Of a stretch of DNA of 64,000 bases, positions 18,077 through 31,171 are shown in pieces. Numbering within the stretch: the stretch's first letter is position 1; each line of letters begins with the position of its first letter. Source of the DNA: Pseudomonas fluorescens (lineage in GTDB: Bacteria > Pseudomonadota > Gammaproteobacteria > Pseudomonadales > Pseudomonadaceae). Both the position numbers and the translations under genes were made by a program. The stretch covers positions 1 to 64,000 of the forward strand of contig NZ_CABVHQ010000026.1 of assembly GCF_902497895.1 (NCBI RefSeq). The letters run 5' to 3'. The notes under the pieces are model-generated. The model was not told the origin of the DNA. It saw only the letters and a program-made list of their open reading frames with translations, and did no database searches.

Positions 18077-19718
18077 AGACGCGCTCCTTGAAGAGGTCAA
18101 TGCCGATACGTTGGTAAGTGTCGATGAAGCGTTCGTCTGGAGTACGTTGTTCCAGATACACGTTGATCAACTTCTCGATCACGTCGGGCATTGCATCCTG
18201 GGCGAAGGAAGGACCGAGGATCTTGCCCAGGCTGGCATCGCGACTGCCACTGCCACCGAGGGAGACCTGGTAGAACTCTTCGCCTTTCTTGTCGACTCCG
18301 AGAATGCCGATGTGGCCAACGTGGTGGTGACCGCAGGCATTCATGCAACCGGAGATGTTCAGGTCCAGCTCGCCGATATCGAACAGGTAGTCCAGGTCAT
18401 CGAAGCGACGCTGGATCGACTCGGCAATCGGGATCGACTTGGCATTGGCCAGGGAGCAGAAGTCACCGCCCGGGCAGCAAATGATGTCGGTCAGCAGGCC
18501 GATGTTCGGCGTGGCGAAACCTTGCTCGCGCAGCTCGCCCCACAGGGTAAACAACTGGCTCTGCTCGACGTCGGCGAGAATGATGTTCTGCTCGTGGGAG
18601 GTACGCAGCTGGCCGAAGCTGTAGCGATCGGCCAGGTCGGCAATCCCGTCGAGTTGCTTGTCGGTGACGTCGCCCGGGGCAACTCCGGTCGGTTTCAGCG
18701 ACAGGGTCACGGCGACATAGCCCGGCTTTTTGTGCGCCAGGGTGTTGCGGGTACGCCAGCGGGCGAAACCTGGATGTTGCTTGTCGAGTTCGGCCAGCTG
18801 CACAGCCTGGTCGTCCAGGGCTTGGTATTGCGGATCGACGAAATGCTTGGCGACACGATGAACTTCGGCGTCGGTCAAGGTGGTCTGGCCACCACGAAGG
18901 TGGACCATTTCCGCGTCGACTTTCTCGGCGAACACTTCAGGAGTCAAGGCCTTGACCAGGATCTTGATCCGCGCCTTGTATTTGTTGTCGCGACGGCCAT
19001 AGCGGTTGTACACCCGCAAAATGGCGTCGAGGTAGCTCAACAGGTCCTGCCATGGCAGGAACTCGTTGATGAACGCGCCGACCACCGGGGTCCGGCCGAG
19101 GCCACCGCCTACCAGCACCCGGAAGCCCAGCTCGCCAGCGCCGTTGTGCACCGGCTCCAGGCCGATGTCATGGACTTCGATGGCTGCGCGGTCAGAGGTC
19201 GATCCGTTGATGGCGATCTTGAACTTGCGCGGCAGGTAGGCGAATTCCGGGTGGAAAGTCGTCCATTGGCGAACGATCTCGCACCACGGGCGCGGGTCGA
19301 TCAATTCATCGGCAGCGACACCGGCGAACTGGTCGGTGGTGACGTTGCGCAGGCAGTTGCCGCTGGTCTGAATGGCGTGCATCTGCACGGTTGCCAGTTC
19401 AGCCAGGATGTCCGGGATGTCTTCCAGCGCCGGCCAGTTGAACTGCACATTCTGCCGGGTACTGATGTGGGCATAGCCCTTGTCATAGTCGCGGGCAACC
19501 TTGGCAATCATTCGCGTCTGACGCGAAGTCAGCTGGCCATAGGGCACGGCAACCCGCAGCATCGGGGCGAAACGCTGGATATAAAGGCCATTTTGCAGGC
19601 GCAGGGGGCGGAATTCTTCTTCGCTCAGTTCACCTGCCAGATAGCGTCGGGTCTGATCACGGAACTGCTTGACGCGGTCCTCGATGATCCGCTGATCGTA
19701 TTCGTCGTATACGTACAT
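18060..19718 (-). CDS. cysI: Nitrite/sulfite reductase hemoprotein (assimilatory sulfite reductase)
   Basis: A 552-residue siroheme/[4Fe-4S] reductase that converts sulfite to sulfide for cysteine synthesis. The two cluster/siroheme Cys motifs are clear: CCPGGDFC and, about 40 residues later, GCMNAC in NISGCMNACGHHHVGHIG. Substrate-side motifs include HISTRQNVQFNW and SGNCLRNVTTDQFAG. The protein starts MYVYDEYDQR, as in other pseudomonads; the ATG at 19718 follows AGGACTT. The frame is open 34 codons further upstream without family match. It forms an operon with the DUF934 gene. In this genus the electron donor is a separate protein not found in this window. Confidence 0.93.
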   Translation of the reverse strand: MYVYDEYDQRIIEDRVKQFRDQTRRYLAGELSEEEFRPLRLQNGLYIQRFAPMLRVAVPYGQLTSRQTRMIAKVARDYDKGYAHISTRQNVQFNWPALEDIPDILAELATVQMHAIQTSGNCLRNVTTDQFAGVAADELIDPRPWCEIVRQWTTFHPEFAYLPRKFKIAINGSTSDRAAIEVHDIGLEPVHNGAGELGFRVLVGGGLGRTPVVGAFINEFLPWQDLLSYLDAILRVYNRYGRRDNKYKARIKILVKALTPEVFAEKVDAEMVHLRGGQTTLTDAEVHRVAKHFVDPQYQALDDQAVQLAELDKQHPGFARWRTRNTLAHKKPGYVAVTLSLKPTGVAPGDVTDKQLDGIADLADRYSFGQLRTSHEQNIILADVEQSQLFTLWGELREQGFATPNIGLLTDIICCPGGDFCSLANAKSIPIAESIQRRFDDLDYLFDIGELDLNISGCMNACGHHHVGHIGILGVDKKGEEFYQVSLGGSGSRDASLGKILGPSFAQDAMPDVIEKLINVYLEQRTPDERFIDTYQRIGIDLFKERVYAANN

Positions 19719-19966
19719 ATAAGTCCTGTTCTCAGGCTGCTTTGCCACAGCAAATCCGCGCGCACGGCCGCGCACTCCCAACGGAGCCGAGGCACGATAC
19801 CAGTTTGCAGTTATGCGCAAAAGTGATGTTTGAGTATATGCAAAGAACTAAAACGACTAATGGAGTCCGTGGGGATAAAACCCACATTTGTGGTGCGGGC
19901 AATACTGGACTTTACTGTGCTCGAGTCTTCGTGCAATTACCGATAAAACCGACAAGAGGCGTTGCA

Positions 19967-20080
19967 ATGAACAACACGACCAAAGCCAGTAAAAGCGACA
20001 GCAGTGTCGATGCATGGGCAATTCTGTTTCTGATCGTCCTGGTGGTCTCGACCGCGGTGTACTGGGTCAGCCATCAATAA
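19967..20080 (+). CDS. Small single-pass membrane protein (37 residues)
   Basis: A 37-residue protein: a hydrophilic Ser/Lys/Thr-rich head (MNNTTKASKSDSSVDAW), one membrane helix (AILFLIVLVVSTAVYWV) and a short SHQ tail. AGAGG lies seven bases before the ATG. It is divergent from cysI, with a 248-bp gap that must hold both promoters. Function unknown. The strong ribosome site and clean membrane segment make it more than a chance frame, but I cannot prove it is translated. Confidence 0.6.
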   Translation: MNNTTKASKSDSSVDAWAILFLIVLVVSTAVYWVSHQ

Positions 20081-20243
20081 GTAACCCGGTCCGGGCCCTG
20101 ATCCGACCCTTGTCGGACAAAACGGAAATCAAGCACAAGGGCATTTCGCCAGTAACCTGCGCCGCTGATTTTCGGGGCCCGGATGACCTTGTTGAAGTTT
20201 TTTTTTGCGGTGTATTGCTGGGGATCGGCGCGATTATCGGGCC

Positions 20244-20309
20244 GGATGCGGATGCGGATGCGGATGCGGATGCGGATGCGGATGCGGATGCGGATGCGGA
20301 TGCGGATGC
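20244..20309. repeat. Hexanucleotide tandem repeat (GGATGC x 11)
   Basis: Eleven perfect copies of GGATGC in a row. It lies in the 286-bp gap between the small membrane protein gene and the DUF2970 gene. The frames through it read Asp-Ala, Met-Arg or Cys-Gly repeats; none has a convincing ribosome site or family match, so I treat the gap as non-coding. No other element is seen in 20081-20366. Confidence 0.95.
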
Positions 20310-20366
20310 CGCGTCGGTGCTGTTCCTCAATCCGGGGGCCAGGCTACGGGTGCATTGATCTGCGCT

Positions 20367-20585
20367 TCAGACGCCGGCCAGGTGCAAGACCAGTTTCACA
20401 ATGCCAAACAGCGCCAGTGCAAAAACCACCGTGAACACAATGCCCAGCACCACGAAATGACTGGGTTTGCCATGGGTGAAATCCCGCGCGCGGTTTTTCC
20501 CGCTTTGCACGCCAAATGCCGCGGCCACGATGCTATGCAGCATCTGCCACAGGGTCGGTGGTTTGTTGTTGGCAGGGTCGTCCAT
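20367..20585 (-). CDS. DUF2970 family membrane protein
   Basis: A 72-residue protein of the DUF2970 family. The signature AAAFGVQSGKNRARDFTHGK precedes a C-terminal membrane helix (FVVLGIVFTVVFALALFGIVKLVL). The N-terminus MDDPANNKPPTLWQMLHSI fits relatives, so ATG at 20585 is chosen over an upstream start at 20612. Function is unknown; the family consists of small inner-membrane proteins in gamma- and betaproteobacteria. It stands alone, followed by the hexamer repeat and preceded by the repeat-rich gap. Confidence 0.85.
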   Translation of the reverse strand: MDDPANNKPPTLWQMLHSIVAAAFGVQSGKNRARDFTHGKPSHFVVLGIVFTVVFALALFGIVKLVLHLAGV

Positions 20586-20639
20586 AAAGCCCTCGACACA
20601 GGTTGTGTGCACAGAGCATAGCCAATTTGTGGCAAGGGT

Positions 20640-21440
20640 GGTGATTGCAAAAAGATCGCAGCCTGCGGCAGCTCTTATAGAACAAACGCTAATCCATTGA
20701 TCCTAAAAAGGAATTTTTTCGTCCTTTTTAGGGATTTAACAATGTAGCGTCCCCAGTTCTTTGCGCGACAGCGCGGCGTCGAAGACGGGGCGGACCCTCT
20801 TATAGAACAAACCCTAAGTCATTGATCCTGATCGGCAGCAGAAGCAACGGCAAGATCAAAAGATCGCAGCCTGCGGCAGCTCCTACAGTCAGGCCGGCCG
20901 GTCGGCCGCCTCGCTTTGGCTTCTGCGGTGCACGCCCCCTCGAGAGGCTGAGCGCAGGTTCTGCGTAGTGGGCAACCCGGTATGGATGCCGGGTTAGCCG
21001 CCCCCGGCCATGGATGGCCGATGGCGGCGGGCCCACGGAGCAGGACCGGAGCGAGGGCATGTCGAGCCTAGGCGAGGCACCGAACGAAAGGGGCAAGAGC
21101 CCTTGGTTACTTGGGGCTTTTCCAAGTGACCCGCCGTAAGGGCGGAACCCTAAGAAGCTGTGACCGCAGCAACGGATATGCCCACGATCAAAAAGCCGGG
21201 ACGGCCATCAAAACGTCATCGCGAGCAAGTCGGATCGCCGCACCGCACGCACCCACAGAAAGCGCCCCCAATTCTATGCACGACAGCGCGGCATCGAAGA
21301 CGGGGCGGCCCCTCCTACGGGGATTTGCGTGCACCCGCGATATCGGGGGGTACGCAAACCCCCGACCGCGTACGCCCGCGATGTCGGGAATGTACGCAAA
21401 TCCCCTGTAGGAGCTGCCGCAGGCTGCGATCTTTTGATCT
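20640..21440. repeat. Mosaic repeat region: REP palindromes around a long structured dispersed repeat
   Basis: The 860-bp gap between the DUF2970 gene and metH holds no credible gene. It contains REP units (20649-20680, 20858-20888, and one in opposite orientation at 21405-21435). Two segments occur twice as imperfect direct repeats: one near 20751-20800 and 21267-21316 (gacagcgcggcgtcgaagac-like), the other near 20673-20700 and 20799-20830 (cttatagaacaaac). Between about 20890 and 21170 lies a GC-rich, hairpin-rich element, with stems aacccgg/ccgggtt at 20974-20995 and gccgcc/ggcggc enclosing ggcc/ggcc at 20997-21029. I recognise this element as a recurring dispersed repeat of P. fluorescens-group genomes. 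Confidence 0.75.
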
Positions 21441-21445
21441 TGACC

Positions 21446-25156
<3,711 letters not shown>

Positions 25157-25280
25157 AGGACTACCTGGTAAGGCCAATACAAAGAGGAGCGATGATAGCA
25201 AACCTGTGCGCTTTTAGAGCATGGCAGGGTTTTGCATGAATATCGCTCATGTTGAAGGTGGAGCTGGGCGGTAGAATCGT

Positions 25281-28200
25281 TCAAACCTCGATCATTTGTA
25301 GTTCATCCGTCAGTGCGTCAGCCAGTGCCGCCAGGTCGATGAAGCGTCGATTGCTCACACTGCCAAATTCGAAGTGGTTGACATAGGCTTGAGTGCCATC
25401 GGCAAGGACCGGGACATCGACGTGATTACCCTGGGCGTTCATGTAGTGCACAAAAGCCTGGCCGGGGGGCGGGTTGATAATCGCAAACAGGTTGGGTCGA
25501 TAGACTCGCATGGCAAGAGACGGCCCGTTAGCCTGGTTACCCAGGCTGATGAGCAGATCACAGTGGATTCTGAGCTGGTAAGTTCCGGAAGGGGAACCGA
25601 TCAGGACGCCTGGATCACTTTTGATCCGCGAAGGCAGCGTCGGGATACGCCCCCCCAGACGGATGCTGGAAGCACCGGTCAGTTCGGCCAGCCCCGGAAT
25701 ACCTTGAAGCGTGTTGCAGTGTGCTGTCCCCACAAGCGCCACCCAGCGGTGTGAGCCCTGGGCCAGTTGATCGAAAGCAATTCTTTTGTAGGCAAAAAAA
25801 TTGAACAGGGTGATCCGGTCAAGATGATCGGACAGAGTCGGCGTGGCTGCCGGGGGGAGGAGGTCTTGCGGAGTACACAGTGAGCTGGCGGTAATATCCA
25901 GGGCCATGACGTGGACCCCCTGGGCATGTGCCACGTCGACCAGCCGCGTGTAGCTATAGAGGCCGGTCTGGGCATTCAGGGTATCTGCCAGCTGCAGTCG
26001 GTCTCCCAGTGGTGCAGGCAGTGGAAGCGTTTCTGATGCATTAAAGCGGTCCAGATGCACTTGATGAAGGTCTGTGGTGAAGACCTCGAGGTAGAGATTC
26101 CTGAGGCCCTGAGTTTTCAGTGCCGCCATGTTTTCGATCAGTAATCTTCGCGCCAGCGCAAAGATATGGGATTCGCCTATCACCAACCCATTGTGTCGAT
26201 TGAACAGATGGTTGAACAGTTGCTCGGGTAGCAGGTCCCGCGCCGGTAGCGCAAGCGGCCTGGCAGGCGCGGTGAATGTTCTGAAGTAGCTTCGGGCATG
26301 TCGGCGCAATCTTGATTGAATGGCAAAGAGATGCAGCACGCCTGCCGAGATATCCAGCGGTAGGGACGGATGCAATATATCCAGGCTCAAGGACCCGGGA
26401 CGCGACAGATTGGGCAGCGGGAGCGAGGTCAGGTCCGCGACCGGCAGCTCATAATCCAGGTGGGTGGTTTCCAATGGGCCTTTTTCAATCGGGTCCATGC
26501 CGCCCGGCAATCGAGGGCGAGGCTGGGGCGTCCAGTTCTCCAGGGTTGCATCCAGGACCAGCGGGTGACGCAGGGTTTCGGCGCCCCGGCCGTATACGAA
26601 ACGCTGCTGTTGAGCCACATCGCAGAGATAATGCTTGTCGTTGAGCAGCAAATATTGCTGGGCGGACACCTTGCTTTGAAACAGATTGCCTTTGAGTCGA
26701 TTCAGTTCCAGGGGATTGACCGTCACTTCCAGGCCTGAGAGATCGGGCCCACGCAGCAGCGATGGAATGGCGGCGGGCCTGGGTCGCAGGAGGATTCGAC
26801 CGCGGGCGCCAGTAATCGACCATATAGCCCTGGCCGCGGATGTCGAACTGCCCAGTTGTTCGAGGAGTAACAGCGTGCGGATTACGCTGCTTGTCGCCCT
26901 GAGGGTTGCCGTCAGGGGAATGAAGCCGATCAGATCGATAGCCAGTTCCACGCCGAACATGATCTTGTTCCAGAGTGACTGTTGTTCGACCTCGGCGTTA
27001 CTGGTCGATTCATGGTCGGCATTGCGCCGCAACGTATGGACTTGTTGCTCGTACAACGCATCGTGGAGGGGGACGGTAATCGCAAATACATGCAGGGTGT
27101 CGAATGGATTGCCGATTCTGCTTCGGGCGCCAAGCACCAGTTCACTCAACAACACTGTGCGTGACAGCTTGCGTTCGGTCAGCGACGCCTGTCCTGGTGT
27201 TGACAGGCGTTGCATGAAGTAGCGCTGCCAGGCGGGGGAGGAGGCCCATTGCTGCTTGAGGAAGTCCTGCATCGAATTCATATTGGTAAACTCCTTGAAC
27301 ACCTGTGCAGTGGGCGCTCCGGGGGTATACAAAACGACATTGGGCACAGATTGGCGTTTTTTGACGCTGATCATCAAAACGTCATTGAGCTCGTAACCGT
27401 TTCTGGCGCCACCTGAACCGGCAATGACCAGCGCGCTCGCCACGATCTTGTGGCCATCCACCGTTTTGCGCCCGGCCGGACTATTTCCATCAATGAGTGT
27501 CTGGATCCATTGGCATCCACGGTTTTCCCGGTCTTCGATAAATGAACTGTTATCCAGCCGGGCTGCCAGCGCATGGGTCGCCATGCTTGCCCGGTGGCTA
27601 TCGATCCAGGCCTGGCGCAGAGCTGCCCTATCATCAATCAGGCGTTTTTGCAACAACACGTCGTAACCCGTGCTCACGTCCAGATCTCCTATCAGTGACC
27701 TCAGGTAGCTCTCGTCCAGTACTGTAGTGTTCCCGGCCTTGTCCATGATGGATGCGGACATCGAGGTTTCTTCTGCGGTATACAGCTTGAAAAAGGTGAA
27801 ATCCCAAGGATTGCTGTTTCTTAATGCCAGCTCTGTCAGTGACAAGGTTGATGTGTAGCTGATTCTGGACGTCTGATCGTCCGAGACGGCGACGTGATCG
27901 GGTCCAACACCACCGCCCAAGCTGGCGGGGTTGAGGCTGGTAACCATCTCGACGGTCACTTGATCCGGGTTGATTGCCCTTTGCGGATAGTCGATGTCCA
28001 GTCGCCTGGCCAGTTCCTGTTGAGCAAATGCGCGCAGTGAGGGAATAGCTGCCTGCTTGAGCCGGGTCACCAGAATGTTGCTGGACTCCTGTTCGGCATT
28101 CAGCAAGCGATTCAGTGCCTGCTGGTCCTGGGTGCTCGCGTCCTGATACCACTTCGGCAAAGTCGCGCTGACAAACCGCCTGATGCGCTCCACCACCAAG

Positions 28201-29384
28201 TCCTGGATATCCAGGAATGAACCGATATGCGCCAGGCGATTGAATCGTTCATCGAGCTGCTCTATGTCGACCGAGTGTCGAGGCAGCAAACGCCAGATGT
28301 GTTCGATGTCCTGCTTCTGCAAGTCCAGCAGTGAGCGCACGCTGTTCTCGAACAGGTTTGCGTGGATCAGTGTGTAACCGATAAGGGGGGCTGCCTCCTG
28401 GTATCTTTGGGCGCGCGCCTGGTCTTGCCAGGCGATGTTGAGCCGCAGGTATTTGCCTGAGTCGATGTTGGCGAGCCTGATGCGCAGTGCTTGATCAAGG
28501 GCCCGGAGCGAGGCGAATGACTCAATACCTCTGTTGGGGGTATAGAGCGCAACCGCACCGATATCGGCACTGGCGTCCATCTCCCCAGGCGGGGTTTTGC
28601 ACGAAAAGACCAGAATCCTGGTTAACGGGATATCAGGTTCGTTGTTCTGGCCCTTGAGGCTCAGGGCGAAGGCCGCGGGCCGTTGCTCGGCGGGCAGGTG
28701 AGCCCGTGAGTCGCGTGACGGGCTGGCAACCAATTGACCGATCAAGGCCTTGCAGGGGGCGTCGAGGGTACGATCCTCCACACGCAGGGAAGCTTCGGCC
28801 AGCAGGGCCTTGCCCAACTGTTCGGCCAGCCATTGGCTGCGGGTCATCGGGCTGCCGGGGGTAAAGGCCCCGCCCCAGAAACGGTCCAGTTGGGCCTGGT
28901 AGTAGCGATCCGGGCTGTGGAGCAGTCCTTGCACGAAGGTTTCGAACTCGGGGGTGCTGCCGGTTGTGCGCTTGATCGTGCGCATTGCGTTGAGACCGGA
29001 CGGATCTTTCACGGCGTAGGTGGCTTTGGTGTAATAGCGGTAGAGCCGGTTGGGCGCCTCGAAACTTTCTCCACCCCAGGGTTTTTGTTTGAAGAGGTCG
29101 GACAACAGGCACTGTGGCGTGTGGGGCACTTCCACCCTTTGCGAACCTGAATGGGTAGTGATCCGGATGCTCTCTTCAACGGTCACCGCATCCAGGGCAA
29201 TGGGCAGGGGATGGTCGGAGAACGAGCGCTGAATCGTTGCATGGAGCAGGTCCGTCAGGGCCTTGCCGGCCGTGGGCTGCTGTTCGAGCAGTTGCTTGAG
29301 CGTCTTCTGATACTCGAGCAATTGTTCCAGATAATCTTGCTGTCGAGCCTCGGCTGAAGATGCCTGGACAGTGGAAAGGGTCAT
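25281..29384 (-). CDS. Giant toxin/effector 3: dermonecrotic-toxin-like protein with TIKI/PMT-C2-like C-terminal domain
   Basis: A 1367-residue protein. The N-terminal two thirds resemble the same Pseudomonas toxin superfamily as the pair at 8668-17527. A hydrophobic patch lies at about residues 805-840 (GVELAIDLIGFIPLTATLRA). It has no leucine-rich repeats. The C-terminal domain instead has VIGESHIFALARRLL (G1070-H1073), a conserved YLEVF strand, and VALVGTAHCNT (H1222), the paired Glu/His motifs of the TIKI/EreA/ChaN superfamily, to which the C2 domain of Pasteurella multocida toxin belongs. ATG at 29384 has AGGAGG six bases upstream. It lies between metH and nfuA, transcribed towards metH. 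Secretion route and target are unknown. Confidence 0.8.
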   Translation of the reverse strand: MTLSTVQASSAEARQQDYLEQLLEYQKTLKQLLEQQPTAGKALTDLLHATIQRSFSDHPLPIALDAVTVEESIRITTHSGSQRVEVPHTPQCLLSDLFKQKPWGGESFEAPNRLYRYYTKATYAVKDPSGLNAMRTIKRTTGSTPEFETFVQGLLHSPDRYYQAQLDRFWGGAFTPGSPMTRSQWLAEQLGKALLAEASLRVEDRTLDAPCKALIGQLVASPSRDSRAHLPAEQRPAAFALSLKGQNNEPDIPLTRILVFSCKTPPGEMDASADIGAVALYTPNRGIESFASLRALDQALRIRLANIDSGKYLRLNIAWQDQARAQRYQEAAPLIGYTLIHANLFENSVRSLLDLQKQDIEHIWRLLPRHSVDIEQLDERFNRLAHIGSFLDIQDLVVERIRRFVSATLPKWYQDASTQDQQALNRLLNAEQESSNILVTRLKQAAIPSLRAFAQQELARRLDIDYPQRAINPDQVTVEMVTSLNPASLGGGVGPDHVAVSDDQTSRISYTSTLSLTELALRNSNPWDFTFFKLYTAEETSMSASIMDKAGNTTVLDESYLRSLIGDLDVSTGYDVLLQKRLIDDRAALRQAWIDSHRASMATHALAARLDNSSFIEDRENRGCQWIQTLIDGNSPAGRKTVDGHKIVASALVIAGSGGARNGYELNDVLMISVKKRQSVPNVVLYTPGAPTAQVFKEFTNMNSMQDFLKQQWASSPAWQRYFMQRLSTPGQASLTERKLSRTVLLSELVLGARSRIGNPFDTLHVFAITVPLHDALYEQQVHTLRRNADHESTSNAEVEQQSLWNKIMFGVELAIDLIGFIPLTATLRATSSVIRTLLLLEQLGSSTSAARAIWSITGARGRILLRPRPAAIPSLLRGPDLSGLEVTVNPLELNRLKGNLFQSKVSAQQYLLLNDKHYLCDVAQQQRFVYGRGAETLRHPLVLDATLENWTPQPRPRLPGGMDPIEKGPLETTHLDYELPVADLTSLPLPNLSRPGSLSLDILHPSLPLDISAGVLHLFAIQSRLRRHARSYFRTFTAPARPLALPARDLLPEQLFNHLFNRHNGLVIGESHIFALARRLLIENMAALKTQGLRNLYLEVFTTDLHQVHLDRFNASETLPLPAPLGDRLQLADTLNAQTGLYSYTRLVDVAHAQGVHVMALDITASSLCTPQDLLPPAATPTLSDHLDRITLFNFFAYKRIAFDQLAQGSHRWVALVGTAHCNTLQGIPGLAELTGASSIRLGGRIPTLPSRIKSDPGVLIGSPSGTYQLRIHCDLLISLGNQANGPSLAMRVYRPNLFAIINPPPGQAFVHYMNAQGNHVDVPVLADGTQAYVNHFEFGSVSNRRFIDLAALADALTDELQMIEV

Positions 29385-29498
29385 GCTGCCTCCTGGGGGC
29401 GAGTGCTTTAAGAGGAGGCTAGCGACAATGCTCACATCAGCGGTTATACATACATACCGCCAGAAAACTGAAGAGCCATGGTTTCACAGTCGAGGATT

Positions 29499-29548
29499 TC
29501 CTGACCTAAATACTAGGACTTTGTCCGGCGCGATGATTGGCGTAAACT
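29499..29548 (+). promoter_or_regulatory. nfuA promoter with possible IscR-type dyad
   Basis: A -35-like ttgtcc (29521-29526) and -10-like taaact (29543-29548) with 16 bp spacing precede nfuA. Immediately upstream is a dyad tcct-N12-agga (29499-29518) containing ctgacctaaatactagg, which resembles an IscR type-1 site. The promoter is moderate; the IscR assignment is tentative. Confidence 0.4.
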
Positions 29549-29564
29549 GCGTCCAAGCCTGTGA

Positions 29565-30158
<594 letters not shown>

Positions 30159-30186
30159 GGCGTTCGCTGCAAACAGAAAAAACGGC

Positions 30187-30322
30187 TGTGGCGAGGGGGC
30201 TTGCCCCCGCTGGGGTGCGAAGCAGCCCTAAAATCTGCGACCGCGATTTGTCAGGTAAAACGCGTGCCTCTGGTTACGACTGCTTCGCAGCCGAACGGGG
30301 GCAAGCCCCCTCGCCACAGGTT
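30187..30322. repeat. REPIN: inverted pair of REP palindromes (tgtggcgagggggcttgcc type)
   Basis: Two REP units of the family tgtggcgagggggcttgcc in opposite orientation at the ends of a 136-bp element, in the 186-bp gap between the convergent nfuA and cobM genes. The same family recurs at 32880, 38236 and 41853 in this window. Confidence 0.88.
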
Positions 30323-30344
30323 CTGCGCTCACTCGGGCAATGGC

Positions 30345-31091
30345 TTACGGCCTGTACAAATGCGCATGCCCGGCGCGATACAGCGACGACTCGCTGAAAT
30401 TGTCACTGGCCAGCACCCGACCCACCAGAATCAGCGCTGTACGGCGAAAGCCCTTGGCCTGAACCTTTTGCGCGATATCTGCCAGCGTCCCCACCACCCA
30501 ATCCTGATCCGGCCAGGTGGCGCGATGAATCACCGCGATCGGGCAGTCCAGGCCGTAGTGCGGGAGCAATTCGGCGATGATTTTTTCCAGGTGATTGACC
30601 CCCAGATGAATCGCCATGGTCGCCCCATGCTGCGCCAGGCTGGTGAGTTCTTCTCCGGCCGGCATCGCGGTTTTGTCGGCATAGCGGGTCAGAATCACAG
30701 TCTGGGACACATCCGGCAGCGTCAGCTCCGCACCCAGCAGCGCCGCGCAGGCGGCCGTGGCGGTCACGCCCGGGACGATTTCGAAGGGGATGTTCAGCTC
30801 GCGCAAGTAACGAATCTGCTCGCCAATCGCGCCGTACAAGCTCGGATCGCCGGAATGCACCCGGGCCACGTCCTGGCCTTTGCCATGGGCGGTCTTGATC
30901 AGTTCAATAATCTGTTCCAGGTGCAGCTCGGCGCTGTTGACCACCTGTTCGGCCTGGTGGCCATCCAGCACGGCCGCGGGCACCAGTGAGCCGGCATAGA
31001 TGATCACCGGGCAGCTGCGGATCAACCGCTGGCCTTTGACGGTGATCAGTTCCGGGTCGCCGGGACCTGCGCCGATAAAATAGACGGTCAT
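30345..31091 (-). CDS. cobM: Precorrin-4 C11-methyltransferase
   Basis: A 248-residue SAM-dependent tetrapyrrole methyltransferase of the aerobic B12 pathway, converting precorrin-4 to precorrin-5. It shows VYFIGAGPGDPELITVKGQ at the N-terminus, VARVHSGDPSLYGAI, and EIVPGVTATAACAALLG, the standard SAM-binding loops of the family. ATG at 31091 has AGGAGA five bases upstream; the longer frame to 31145 is not needed. It is the last gene of the minus-strand unit cbtB-cbtA-cobE-cobM led by a cobalamin riboswitch. Confidence 0.94.
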   Translation of the reverse strand: MTVYFIGAGPGDPELITVKGQRLIRSCPVIIYAGSLVPAAVLDGHQAEQVVNSAELHLEQIIELIKTAHGKGQDVARVHSGDPSLYGAIGEQIRYLRELNIPFEIVPGVTATAACAALLGAELTLPDVSQTVILTRYADKTAMPAGEELTSLAQHGATMAIHLGVNHLEKIIAELLPHYGLDCPIAVIHRATWPDQDWVVGTLADIAQKVQAKGFRRTALILVGRVLASDNFSESSLYRAGHAHLYRP

Positions 31092-31171
31092 GCCGGTCTC
31101 CTGTGCAAAGTCGGGTCGGCAATGCTTCAGATGAAGATTGCTCATGATCGAGGGCGGGGATTATCGGGATT

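Noticed and set aside
17991..19826. 611-codon plus-strand frame opposite cysI
   Set aside because: It lies exactly over cysI and its protein has no recognisable domain; codon bias follows the minus strand.
20205..20621. Frames reading Cys-Gly, Met-Arg or Asp-Ala repeats through the hexamer array
   Set aside because: The open frames exist only because the 6-bp unit has no stop; none has a credible start or conserved flank.
20890..21170. Small frames on both strands inside the structured repeat
   Set aside because: This repeat often yields spurious small ORFs in pseudomonads; strong hairpins and lack of ribosome sites argue against coding.
20640..21440. Insertion sequence remnant or CRISPR-like array
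   Set aside because: There is no transposase fragment and no regular repeat-spacer pattern; repeats are REP units and a dispersed structured element.
25157..25280. Cobalamin riboswitch before metH
   Set aside because: The 124-bp gap is too short and has neither the B12 box nor the core motif that are plain at 32601 and 33072.
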